Below are positions 5,920 to 17,206 of a stretch of DNA of 25,000 nt, piece after piece. The stretch covers positions 16,001 to 41,000 of the forward strand of contig BDIP01000011.1 of NCBI GenBank assembly GCA_003568945.1, in the 5' to 3' direction. Numbering within the stretch: the first letter of the stretch is position 1; each line of letters opens with the position of its first letter. The DNA comes from Kipferlia bialata. Its lineage: Eukaryota > Fornicata. The notes below the pieces were generated by a model. The model worked only from the letters and a program-made list of their open reading frames with translations, did not search any database and was not told where the DNA came from. Position numbers and translations under genes: made by a program.

Positions 5920-7620
5920 CTACCTCTTGTACTTCTTGGCCCGTCTGACAGGGGGTGAAGAAGACGCTGGCTTGTCACCCTCGGCCTCTCTCTCTCTCTC
6001 CATCTCTCTCTCTCTCTCTCTCTGCCTCTCCCTCTCCAGCCTGGTCATCGAAGCAGCGTTCCAGAGGTCATCACGACCAATCCTAAGGTGAATATATGTA
6101 TATATATGTATAAAGAGTTCAACCAGAGAGGGTTAGACAGGGAGAGAGACCTCTATCTGACGTCTCCCCTGGGGCTAGGGGCAGGTAAACATATGTGTAT
6201 AGCAACAAATGTGTGTATATATATACAAAGACAGAGAGATATGCCCATACCTGACGTCTCTCCTGGGGCTAGGGGCAGGTGAACATATATATATATATAT
6301 TTACAATGACAGAGTGTGTGTGTACTTGATACCTGACGTCTCTCCTGGGGCTAGGGGCAGGTGAGCGTCTGGGCAGGGGTGCAGTGGTGGGGTTGGCACG
6401 GATGTTGGCAATGTAGTTGGCAAGTAACCTACAGTATTAGTATATATATATCGGTATACTGATAGCATATATATATTTACCAGAGACATATGCACAGATG
6501 TTGGCAATGTAGTTGGCCAGCAGCCTGAAGTGAGTGCCAGTATATCAATAGAATGCCCCAGAGCTTGGTACTTCATGCTGCATATTATATATATATATAT
6601 ATATATATTCCCACCTGCCATCCCCCGGTGTGTCTCTGAGTGCCATGCTGAGGGAGACTCTCTCTCTCTCTCTCTCCCTCCCTCTCACCCGAGCCCCTAT
6701 GCTGCCAACATCCAACATCGTGCCCTCGAGGTCTCTCTCCCTCTCTCTCTCTCTCTCCCTCTCTCTAGACACCTGAGTGTCAGCTACATATATACTATCA
6801 TATGCCTCTGACTAGGTATAGTATCTCATGCACCATCTCCCCCACATATATATGTATACACATCTCTACCTGCACTGGGACTGGTGGTCATACTTGCAAC
6901 TATCTGATAACTGATACTGATACTGATACTATGAATTAATATATATACTTCAATCTGAAAATCCATACCTACACTGGTACGGGTGGCTATCAACACACAC
7001 ATATAAATACAAATATATATATATATATATATATCAATCTATATATACATATCAGTACATATACTATGTATTCACACCTGCACTGGGACTGGTGGCTGCT
7101 CAGCCCTGCCTGGGCCTGCCCGGTCCATGCTGCTGGGGGTAAGGTATACAGTTATATAATACATACAGCATATATATACAGTATAACATATACTATGTTC
7201 ATATAGTATCTACTACATAGTATATATGGCTCTGTCCATGCTGCTGGGGGCTCAATATTAATAGTACTAGATACACATATAGTATAGATAGTATAAATAA
7301 TATGTACTACTATATATACAACATAGACCCTGCCCTGTCCATGCTGCTGGGGGGTTGGGCATACAATATACACTCATATATTGTCAATATTCATATGTAA
7401 ACGTATTCATCAATAGATATGTATGGACGGGTTAATAAATTAGGTAATATTAGTTAATATACATGCTCCCACATACCGCGTTGGGCTGATTGTCCTGCTC
7501 CTGGGCATCAATAATATATATATACACATTCCATATATTTCTAAAGGCAGTATATATACTAGGCCTAGTAACTGAGTAAATATATAGTCGACATACCGCG
7601 TTGGGCTGATGGTCCTGCTC
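5920..7620 (-). CDS. Unrecognised Arg/Glu-rich protein, 3' exons; start not resolved
   Basis: Exons in transcript order: 7597-7620, (7477-7500), 7078-7132, 6615-6772, 6333-6428, 5920-6082, stop TAG at 5922-5920. Frames join consistently from the 55-nt exon onward, giving SMDRAGPGRAEQPPVPVQ, then an ERER-rich exon with MLDVGSIGARV and LSMALRDTPGDG, then LLANYIANIRANPTTAPLPR, and a final exon with IGRDDLWNAASMTRLERERQ and a basic C-terminus RRAKKYKR that could be a nuclear localisation signal. About 165-173 residues. GA microsatellites encode the ER tracts. The two 24-nt exons are near-identical full copies; I cannot tell whether one or both are used. A candidate ATG at 7861-7859 is followed at once by GTGAGT, but its phase does not fit the 55-nt exon (which needs phase 2), so the true first exon is unknown. 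I recognise no family. Confidence 0.7.
6156..6285 (-). repeat. Donor-side copies of an exon of the Arg/Glu-rich gene
   Basis: The tail of exon 6333-6428 (CCCCAGGAGAGACGTCAG then GTATC) recurs at about 6253-6282 (then GTATGG) and 6158-6185 (one change, donor lost). Each copy is preceded by TTCACCTGCCCCTAG or TTTACCTGCCCCTAG, an acceptor-like sequence, so an 18-nt in-frame cassette is possible. Confidence 0.75.
6489..6533 (-). repeat. Acceptor-side copy of exon 6333-6428
   Basis: After the acceptor CACTCACTTCAG, the copy encodes LLANYIANI as in the exon, then diverges. It ends at TCTG then GTAAAT, so it might also be a short alternative exon. Confidence 0.7.
6866..6992 (-). repeat. Donor-side copies of exon 7078-7132
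   Basis: CCACCAGTCCCAGTGCAG then GTAGAG at about 6869-6893, and a diverged version near 6962-6988 (GTGTAG then GTATGG), repeat the exon's last bases with donors. Confidence 0.75.
7225..7362 (-). repeat. Acceptor-side copies of exon 7078-7132
   Basis: CAGCATGGACAGRGC after a CCCCCAG acceptor is present at about 7231-7250 and 7327-7352. Both copies run into AT-rich microsatellite without a donor. Confidence 0.75.
7477..7500 (-). repeat. Complete duplicate of a 24-nt exon
   Basis: This is the same as 7597-7620 with one substitution (codon choice CAT versus AAT in one frame). It keeps both a CCCAG acceptor and a GTATGT donor. Unlike most copies here it is a full exon, so both may be spliced in, adding eight residues. 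Confidence 0.75.
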
Positions 7621-7680
7621 CTGGGGACAGAGGGAGAGGGGTTCCTAGGATAAGAAAGCGATATATAAAAGAATAGATAG

Positions 7681-7681
<1 letters not shown>

Positions 7682-7731
<50 letters not shown>
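7682..7731. repeat. Long (AG)n microsatellite
   Basis: An uninterrupted dinucleotide run of about 50 bases. It reads as CT on the minus strand and would lie in the first intron of the Arg/Glu-rich gene. Confidence 0.95.
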
Positions 7732-7733
<2 letters not shown>

Positions 7734-7861
7734 CTCATATGCCTAGCGACAGTGCCAGGACCGAAGACAGTGGGAGAGATCAGACCAAGACACACCCAAC
7801 AGTGCTCCGTCGTGTTTCTATACATTGTCCTAGACACCTCCTTACTGGTACTCACCGGCAT

Positions 7862-8371
7862 AGCCTTAGTTTTAGTGCTGGGGTCATTGGTCGATTAATG
7901 ACAGTCATCAATTGATGGCCGGCCCAGGGAGAGAGTCTCACTCTAGTTACGCCAGCCCCTTCACGCTCTGGAGACGTGGAGACGCCGAGACTAGATTTCA
8001 TCTAGTCTCTGTGTGTGTATGACACATCTAGTAGATGTGTCAATCAGTCGAGGAGGTGATCCCTTCCCGGTCTGTGTTGTGGGACTCATGCATGGGCCTC
8101 GTGTGACCCTACTGAACACGCCTCAGTATAGCGAGACACATTTGGTGGTTGATGGTATTCTGTGTAGCATACTGTATTCTGTTGGTGACTGTATATCACT
8201 CCAGCAGTCTCCAGGAGGAGAAGGATGTGAATTAGTGTGTGAATATAAAGTGTGCCAGTCAACGTTACATATATTATATCCAATCGTGTAACTAGACTAG
8301 ACTAGACATTCGCACATGCAGTCACATATACATATGGGATGACAGTACACTCCATCTATTCACGGTGTGTT
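7862..8371. other. Second intergenic stretch between tandem minus-strand genes
   Basis: No convincing gene. It contains palindromes at 7898-7908 (5-bp arms, one-base centre), 7987-8009 (10-bp arms, three-base centre) and 8020-8042 (11-bp arm TGACACATCTA, centre G), plus even palindromes CATCAATTGATG and GGCCGGCC and a short CTAGA direct repeat near 8290-8306. On the minus strand, AATGACCCCAG followed by 22 bases, ATGCCG and GTGAGT (about 7887-7860) resembles a small exon. An open plus-strand frame at 8013-8291 has no recognisable content. The 5' part or promoter of the Arg/Glu-rich gene probably lies here. Confidence 0.65.
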
Positions 8372-11300
8372 TCAGAGGTCGATCTCCTCCTCACTAGACA
8401 GCCTCCTCTCTCTCTCCCTCCCCCTCTCTGTGTGCACAGACACAGTTGGTGTCACCATAGACATGGTAGATGCAAAGGAGGGCAGTGTGGTCTCTGTCTC
8501 ACTGGCAGACACCGAGGAAGAGGAGGTGGAAGAGTCATCCCCCCTCGCCCTGTGCCGCCTGGCTCTCTCTCTCTCCCTCTCCCTCTGCGCTATCTGTCGG
8601 GTGGCAGAGGGAGAGAGATTGGTACGGGTGCGGTGGGAGGTAAGGGCTAGGCTGCGGCCCATGTCCCTACCCCCTCTCTTCCCTGATACACTAGACACCC
8701 CTCTCTCCCTGCCTCTCAGCCCTGCCACAGACAGAGACAGAGACCCCATCTTGGGAGGGGAGGGGTTATAGGAGCGGCCTGCATTCTCACCAGCAACGTA
8801 GGCACGCCACGTACCCATGTATAGCCTAAAGGGGTAGAAAAAGTTATGAAGAACACTATAGTCACATAGATTTGTGGTGAAGATCGGAGGTATAAGTGTG
8901 TGCATACCTCAGTAGCCTCTCCCTTCTGAAGCTGAGTGCCGTTGCTGTCTTCTGTGTCCTGGAGGCCTTGGCCCTGGCGTACTTGTGCCATACCCTGATG
9001 ATGTGGGCATATCTACAGTGAGAGAGGGGGATATACTTATGGGGGGAGAGAAAGAGGAAGACAGAGAGATGTGTGCATACTTGTGCCACAATCAGATATG
9101 TGCAGTAATATGGATACATTAGGTAAGGTGGATAGACACCAAAGCACTGAACGTACCTGGTGCGGTACAGGAATACACTTCTGTTATCTGCCAGCTGTTT
9201 GAGCCTCATCTCCTTGCGCCAGGTCTGGGGGTAAGGGAGGGAGAGAGAGAGAAAGTACCATACATAAACGAATACATTCACACATACTATTTATACACAA
9301 CTATACACTGTACACACCTTCAGCTGCACCCTGAGCATCGTCCTGTCCCTCCTCTGAGAGAACTGGAGGGCGGCATGCTCAGCGGCAGTCTGGGGGTAAG
9401 GTATTACCTAGAAACAATACCACTATATTATATATATGATACTAATATATATTTATAAATATATTCTGTGCATATAACATGGTATAAGGAGGGCGGCATG
9501 CTCAGCGGCAGTCTGGGGGTGAGACACTATAGGAATACTATTGACACAATGATGGTATTGATACACTAATGAATATTCATATATTGAATACAATGTGGAG
9601 GGCGGCGTGCTCAGAAGTAGTCTGGGGGTGGGATTTAGTGTACATAGAGAGACGATATAGTTATCATAAACCCACCTGTTTCCATAGTCCGTTCTGCATG
9701 TCAGTTCGCCATGTATTGTATACGAATATATATATATCTACAATATTCATATATAAATATACAATTATATATATATATATATATATATATGCAATCACTC
9801 TCTATACCTGCTTCCTGAGTCCGTTCTGCATGGCTGTGAAGGCAGCCCTCAGCCTGGGTGGTGAGTGACAGCTTCACATACAGTGAAGGTAGATTCACGG
9901 GAGGACCTATTACATACACATAATCAGAAAATGTACGAAAACTCTAATTCAAATATAGTACCTATACATTATATACTATATATACTTGTACGCTATAATG
10001 ATAGTTACAATATACAGACTTGTTACCTGTTCTGCTCCACCACACTCTCCAGCTCTCTCTGCTGACGGAGTCTGGCCTGGGGTGAGGGTATGGACATAAT
10101 ACTGTACTGATATATATGCAAGAATACTAACGTTCTGTGGACGTAGAGTGGATCTAGGGTGAAGGTGGGGGTTGGATACGGGAGTGGCCACGCTCAAGTA
10201 TGTCTCTCTAACAGTACTAGAGTACATGTCTCCACAATAATTAGACAAAATATGACACTTTACTATGTACCTGCCCTCTCTCCTTGGCCAGTGCCCTCAG
10301 GGGGTGGAACACACGGGACAGGAGGAGCCTGATATAAGCCTAATATACAAATCCATATGTATATAGAGAGAGAGAGTGAGAGAGTGAAAGGAAGTGATGT
10401 CAGGGGGTTGAACACACGGGACAGGAGGAGCTTAGGTGAGAGATATATTCATAGAGACAGGGGGAGAGAGAGAGATAAAGAGAGGGGGAGAGAGAGAGAT
10501 GTCAGTGGTGGAACACACGGGACACGAGGAGCCTGGGGGTGAGAGGTGTATTCATAGAGACAGTGGGAGAGAGAGAGAGAGAGAGAGAAAAAGAGAGAGA
10601 GAGAGAATACTCCCACCTTGAGTAGAACAGGTCTGCCAGGTTGTACCGTCTCTGGTATCTCTTCTGCCGTCTGGCTGCCCTGCGCCATGCCTTGACAGCC
10701 CTGGGGGTGAGTATGTATATACACAATATATACATATATACACATAGTCAAATATATATACAAGACTATGCCCAGCGCCATGCCTTCACAGCCCTAGGGG
10801 TCAGCATACAAACACATACATACATATACTTAGTGTTACTCCTGATGTGCCTCCCAAATGCACATATCATATACACGCATCCTGCATACTATATATACTA
10901 TAGTGATAAGTATACATACACCCTGTACCTGTGCTGCAGCCTGACCCCGTGTCTCCTCTGTACCCCCGTGGCCCTGACAGCTAGGGTGACACCCCTGGAG
11001 GTGAGATGGATATGTACATATACATATGATATGTGTACAAATGATACCACTGACAGCCAGGGTGACACCCTTGTGGTGTGATAGGTAGAGAGAGAGGAAG
11101 AGAAAGAGAGAGAATAGTATTCACCTGCCCAGACGTTGAGCCTCCCTTCTCTCCACCAGCAGGCCCTTCTCCCTTGTCTCAGCCACCTTGTGCAGAAGTG
11201 CATGGAGGGCAGAGGCCTGGAGGGACCTGTTCCTGGAGGGGTCAGAATATATAGTAGTATAGGAGTATGGAATCCATGTCATATATATATGTAGAGTATG

Positions 11301-11971
11301 GTATATAGCCATGAGTGCATGGAGGGCAGAGGCCTGCAGGGCACGCTCTCTAAGGGGTCAGAAGACACACACACACACACAAACATATGTATATATATAT
11401 ATAACGATACACTGCATCAGGGCATGGAGGGCAGAGGCCTGGAGGGACCTGTTCCTGGTGGTCAATATATAGTGATATATGCAGTATAGATATATACTAT
11501 AGTATAGTCAAGTGGTATATAAAGTATAGTCTAGTAGTCTAGCAGTATAGTATCTATAACACACAATACTAATATAGAGTATGGCATATAGTTATCAGAG
11601 CGTGGAGGGCAGAGGCCTGGAGGGACCTGTTCCTAGGGGGTTAGTGAGTGATATTATAGTATGGTATATAGAGTATAGTATATATATGTATAATGTACAA
11701 TATACCTAACCGCCACCCCCTGTCTGAGTGTGCGTGTGACGTGTCTCCACTGGGATAGACAGAGCAGGGCTAGGTGGCCATGGTGGATCTGAGGGATTAG
11801 ATACATATACAGGTACCCACACAGACACACAGATATATATTCCATACTCAGAATACATATATATAGATATAATACACCCTTACCTCCGACGCCTCTGCCT
11901 CTCTGTCTCTGAGTGACCCCAGGAGGGTGGAGAAGGAGTGGAGCACAGACACAGCAAGGCGCCTACAGTCA

Positions 11972-12006
<35 letters not shown>

Positions 12007-14049
12007 GAAAGGGAGTGGAGGACAGAGACAGCAAGGCGCCTGGAGTCAGAGAAGATATGAGACGTATGCCTCTTTAGATCCTCAGAGAAAATGTGATAAC
12101 AACTGTGAGTATATATATACACACACACCTGTTGCCTATCAGGGCCAGGTGCTCTGCATTGCGGTTGGCAGCCTGGGGTGGGTATATGTACATATGAATG
12201 TGTTATATCAATGGTATATTGTGTATAGCATGGAGATCTAGATGGGAATTAGTGTATGCTGAGTTTACCCATATGGACTTTACATATAACGTGTACTCTC
12301 ACACCATACATACACCCTGTACCTGATGTCTCAGTGCCTGCGTGCGTGCCGCAACCTTGGTCTGGACCTGGAGGTGCCACGCCCTTGGGTAAGAAGGATA
12401 TGTATACATATATATATATACACTCATATATATATGGAGAGAGAGCGATACAAGGCCTAAACCTGGAGGTGCCAGGCCCTGGGGTAAGAAACAGCATACA
12501 CATAGGATATAATTATAGAGAGAGAGAGAGACAGAGAGAGAGAGAGAGATACAGGTCTGGACCTGGAGGTGCCACGCTCTACTTGTTAGTGCATTCATAG
12601 TATAGACTGACAAAATGTGAAACACAACATATGTATTAGTAAAGAAGTACATACATCATTTCGTGCCTCATGATACATACACACTTATGTTATATATGCT
12701 ATATACTCCATTATACTCAATACACACTGTATACCTCATGTTGTGTCTCTGCCTGACCTGTCTGGCCCTGGCAAGGCATAGGTATGTATATACAAACATA
12801 CACACACACACATGTATACATACTATAAGTCTATGTGTGTATAGTGTATCATACCTCATGTTGTGCCTCTGCCTGACCTGTCTGGCCCTGGCCAATAGAA
12901 AGGCATGTCTATCCAGGGAGAGGGCTGAAGGATTAGAAGAACACAGATACTAATATATCTTGAGAGAGAGAGAGAGAGAGAGAGACAGAGATCTATCATG
13001 TACATACCTGTACTTAACTATATGTGGAAATCTAGGATATATCCTCACCTGTCTCCCCCCTCCACTCCCTGACTGCCACTGCCAGGGACAGTCTCTGTCT
13101 CAGGTGGGTGATAGAGGCATGGCCAGCCCTGGGATGAGATAGAGATATAAGCATGTAAGTATGTATATCTATATATATGTGCTAATGCAATAGATCGAGA
13201 CATATAGACACATATGTGTGAGGCATAAGCTGACCTAGGATGGTTGACCGAAGATAGAGATAACGGCATATATGCATATACATAGAGAGAGTGTGTGTGT
13301 GTGAGAGAGACAGACATAATAGCATATAAGTATATACATAGAGAGAGCGCGCGTGAGAGATAGGGATGAAACTACACTATAGTGAGAGATAAGAAGAAAG
13401 ATTACTTTACCTTAGCATAGCAGCCTTGGGAGCCATGACCCCCTCCAGACACAGTCTGAGTATATATACATACTAGTATATAATATATATTATATAGTAT
13501 ACATTATAATAATATATAATATATACAATAGAATGCATACCTCAGGCTAACAGCCTTCGGAGCCATGACCCCTTCCAGACACAGTCTGAGGGTGGACAGA
13601 CGGGTGGTCTCACACACAGTGGAGGAGGCCTGGGAGTGAAGATAGTATATATATACAATACTACACATATCCACCCATACCTCCCTGAGGTACCTGGCCC
13701 TCTCTCTCCAGGTGCCTATAGACTATACACACATATACACACATATATAAATATTCATCATACATGTAACTATGTATACATTATACCATCATACCTCCTT
13801 CAAGTGCCTTGCCCTGTCCCTCCAGGTGGATAGGGCCCTGGCCATGGCCCAGCCTGGGGGGTAGAGATACATATTTCCATACAAATATATACATACATAT
13901 GTACGCCTCTCTCCCTTTCTGGCAGTGTCCTCTTCCTCATTCTCTCTACACAATCTCTCTCCACAATCTCTCTCCCTATATATACACTCATACACTACCT
14001 CCCTTCATGTCTGCCAGTGCCCTCCTCTCCATATCCTCTCTAGCTCTAT

Positions 14050-14094
<45 letters not shown>

Positions 14095-14527
14095 CATCTA
14101 CACCCACCTCTCTCCCTGTCTGCCAGTGCCCTCCCCCCTAGCACAGTGTGTCTGGGGGTCACAGTCGTAGTCTTCCACCTGGGGGTGAGGAGTGGTACAG
14201 TGAGTTGAGTATGTATAGTCATATATATACACTACATATAGTGTTATTGGGGGTTATAGTAGTGGCCTTTCACCTAAGGATGAGGATACATACACTTATA
14301 CTATATACCATACTGCACAATGGTATTGTCTTGACACTACATGTACCCATACCTGGTCAGTGCATTGCACAGGACACTGCTACCCAATAACCTACACTGT
14401 ACATACATATATATACACTACATCTGTACATATATAAGGTACATTCTCATACCTGGTCAGCGCACTGCACAGGACACTCCGGCGGCCAAGCCTGACGGTG
14501 AGTGGTAATATACACTAATGGCAGTAT

Positions 14528-14564
<37 letters not shown>

Positions 14565-15778
14565 CTCACTTGCTGGCCAGCCACAGCTGGTGCCAGGACA
14601 CAAGGACACGGCGGGAGTGGAGGGCGTTTCTGGGGTAAGACAAACTGACACGGTGCCTACTAAAGTAATGGCAATATAGTCACTACCTCCTCTCTACCAT
14701 ATCCCTTTCTGCTACACTTCTATGCCTCACAGTCTGCAGTGCACACAGGGTGTCATGATGTATACTATAACTATATATATACTATATATTTACTGTATAT
14801 ACACATACCTCCTGTGTATCATATCCCTCTCCCCTCTGTTCCTGTGCAGCACAGTCTGCAGTGCACTTAGGGTGTCATGCTGGAGGTCGGTCTCATACAC
14901 AAGGGTGTGTCTGGAGTTAGGGGGAGAGAGAGAGAGAGAGAGAGGAGGTCTCATACACAAGGGTGCGCTTAGAGTGAGAGACAGAGAGAGAGTAAACACT
15001 ATAAACACAGAGACAGAGATAGTAACAGGTTCACTGTAAATGCTAGCATACTCATACTTTGCATACCTAAGAGATAGTCTCTTGACCAGCACTGTCTTTC
15101 TGGTGTGCCATAGGGCATGGAGCATAGTGAGGGAGTCAGAGTGGGCACGCAGTCTACAGTGAGATCATGTATATAAGGGGGGGGAAGAGAGAGAGAGAGA
15201 GAGATGGAGCATGACCAGGGAGTCAGAGTGGGCACGAAGTCTGGGATAAGTAGACAAGAAGAGAGAGAGAACCTCTCTCTCTCCTTCTCTCTATATATAT
15301 GCATCCATCCATACCTCTCCCCCACTGGTCCCACCCTCTCCACCCTATCATGGTGCAGTCTCCATGCATCCAGGGCACCCCTCAGACGGAGGGACTCACC
15401 ATGGGCCCTGTGGTGAGGGTATTATTATGATGCATTTCATACATATATTCACTATGTTGTATACCTAGCCTCCTTCACCATCTGTAGCCTCTGCCTCCAC
15501 TCTGCCATTGCCTTGCCAGTGGTCTTCCTAGTGTCCATGTCAGCTGAGACACGGTCGGCATCACGCCTGATACGGAGGGACTGAGATTAGGTAGATGAGT
15601 ATATACATATATATATGGAGAGAGAGAGAGAGAGAGAGACCCTGTCGGCATCACGCCTAATGCGAAGGGACTAAGGTTAGGACTATGCATATATGTATGT
15701 GTATATGTATTTATATATATATAGAGAGAGAGAGAGAGACCCTGTCGGCATCACGCCTGATACGGAGGGACTGGGGGG

Positions 15779-15817
<39 letters not shown>

Positions 15818-17171
15818 AGAGAGAGAGAGCTACCTGCAGTGCCTCCCCCCACATCCCATGTGCCACCCTCAGGGCAGACAGCCTGGACAGGTGCTGGACC
15901 TGGGAGTTGATATATACTACTGTGTATATATATTATAAACACTATATCAACTATACAGCGTGGTACAAGTGGCAGACAGCCTGGTGCGGTGCTGGACCTG
16001 ATGGGTTAGGTAATGCCATATGAATTCATATATATGTATATATAACATAAACACAATATATATGCCTATACACTATATAATAATCAATCATATATCATAT
16101 ATATACAATATACTAAATACACTATACTAAGTACCTCCACTACTGCTCTCTTGGTGTGCAGTGCATGCACCCATGCTGCCAGGGTGTCTGAGGCCAGTCT
16201 AGTGCTGACAAGGGAGGAGATGTGGACAGAGGCCTCCCGAAGGCTGGAAGTTAGTATTACTAATATATACATAGAGAGAGAGGGAGAGAGAGAGGTCTAG
16301 TGCTGACAAGGGACGAGATGTGGACAGAGGCCTCTCTAAGACTGTTAGAGGGTTGAGAAGCGAGATAGAGAGAGTGAGTATGAAGAGACAGCGGCCTTTC
16401 GAAAGATATGGTTAGAAGAGAGAAACAGAGAAATAGACGGACAGAGTCTTCTGGGATATTGGGACACATGAATTTCGACAAAGAGAGTGAGCCAGAACTA
16501 TATGTATATATACAATATCTAGGGGCATGTACATACCTCTCCCTGTACCGTGTCTGGTCTCTTAGTGACTCTCCCTCCCTCTCTAGACTACAATATATAT
16601 ATATATATATACATGTGTGTGTGTGTGTGTGTATATATATACATACCTCTGCCTGTACCGTGTCTGGTCTCTGAGTGCCTGGAAAGCACCGTGCATCAGT
16701 CTGAAGGTAAGGTATATATAGATATATATATATATATGGCTATATATATCAACACATATATGATAGAGAGAGAGAGTGCCTGGAAGGCACCGTGCATCAG
16801 TCTGGGGGGTGGGGTGTATATAAGGCATCTACAAATATACATATAGAATATATATATAGCACCGTGCATCAGTGTGAGGGGGAAAATGTGAGGTGAGGAC
16901 AGAAGAACTGACAGGGAAGCGGGCAGATAGAAGGAGATGATCCATGTATATATGTATATACCCACACCCATAATTATTACTATATACCAAGTGATGTATC
17001 TGCCCGATGCTACTCTCCATGCCCTCTGGACCAGGACATACACGAATACACAATATATATACTCTGTATACTCTATATATACATATATTGCTTACATATA
17101 TACGTATGTCTATACCTTGCATTGTAGTTCCCTCTGGACAAGGACATACACTAATACACCGTATGTATATG

Positions 17172-17206
<35 letters not shown>

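Larger units (their letters stand above)
8372..11232 (-). other. Exons 41-50 of the Trp-repeat gene, with the C-terminus
   Basis: 11125-11232 (LHALLHKVAETREKGL), 10929-10994 (GVTLAVRATGVQRRHG), 10617-10700 (AVKAWRRAARRQKRY), 10271-10328 (LLLSRVFHPLRALAKE), 10027-10076 (ARLRQQRELESVVEQN), 9808-9853 (LRAAFTAMQNGLRKQ), 9318-9389 (HAALQFSQRRDRTML), 9157-9224 (TWRKEMRLKQLADN), 8908-9012 (IIRVWHKYARAKASR), 8372-8825 (LYMGTWRAYVAG, then a low-complexity basic and Ser-rich tail ending EEEIDL). The tail has no Trp after GTWRAY, so the repeat domain ends at the start of the last exon. Confidence 0.87.
11706..14491 (-). other. Exons 31-40 of the Trp-repeat gene
   Basis: 14453-14491 (LGRRSVLCSALT, the shortest exon), 14108-14178 (RWKTTTVTPRHTVLGGRA), 13795-13853 (ALSTWRDRARHLKE), 13541-13629 (LSTLRLCLEGVMAPKAV), 13049-13128 (LAVAVREWRGET), 12855-12924 (LLARARQVRQRHNM), 12323-12383 (AWHLQVQTKVAARTQ), 12129-12172 (AANRNAEHLALIGN), 11884-11962 (SVLHSFSTLLGSLRDRE), 11706-11788 (LCLSQWRHVTRTLRQ). 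Intron phases 2,1,0,2,1,2,0,2,0,2. Confidence 0.85.

Noticed and set aside
8013-8291. 92-codon plus-strand open frame without microsatellite
   Set aside because: It starts within a palindrome, shows no recognisable motif, has no splice-linked neighbours, and a frame of this length is expected by chance in 25 kb.
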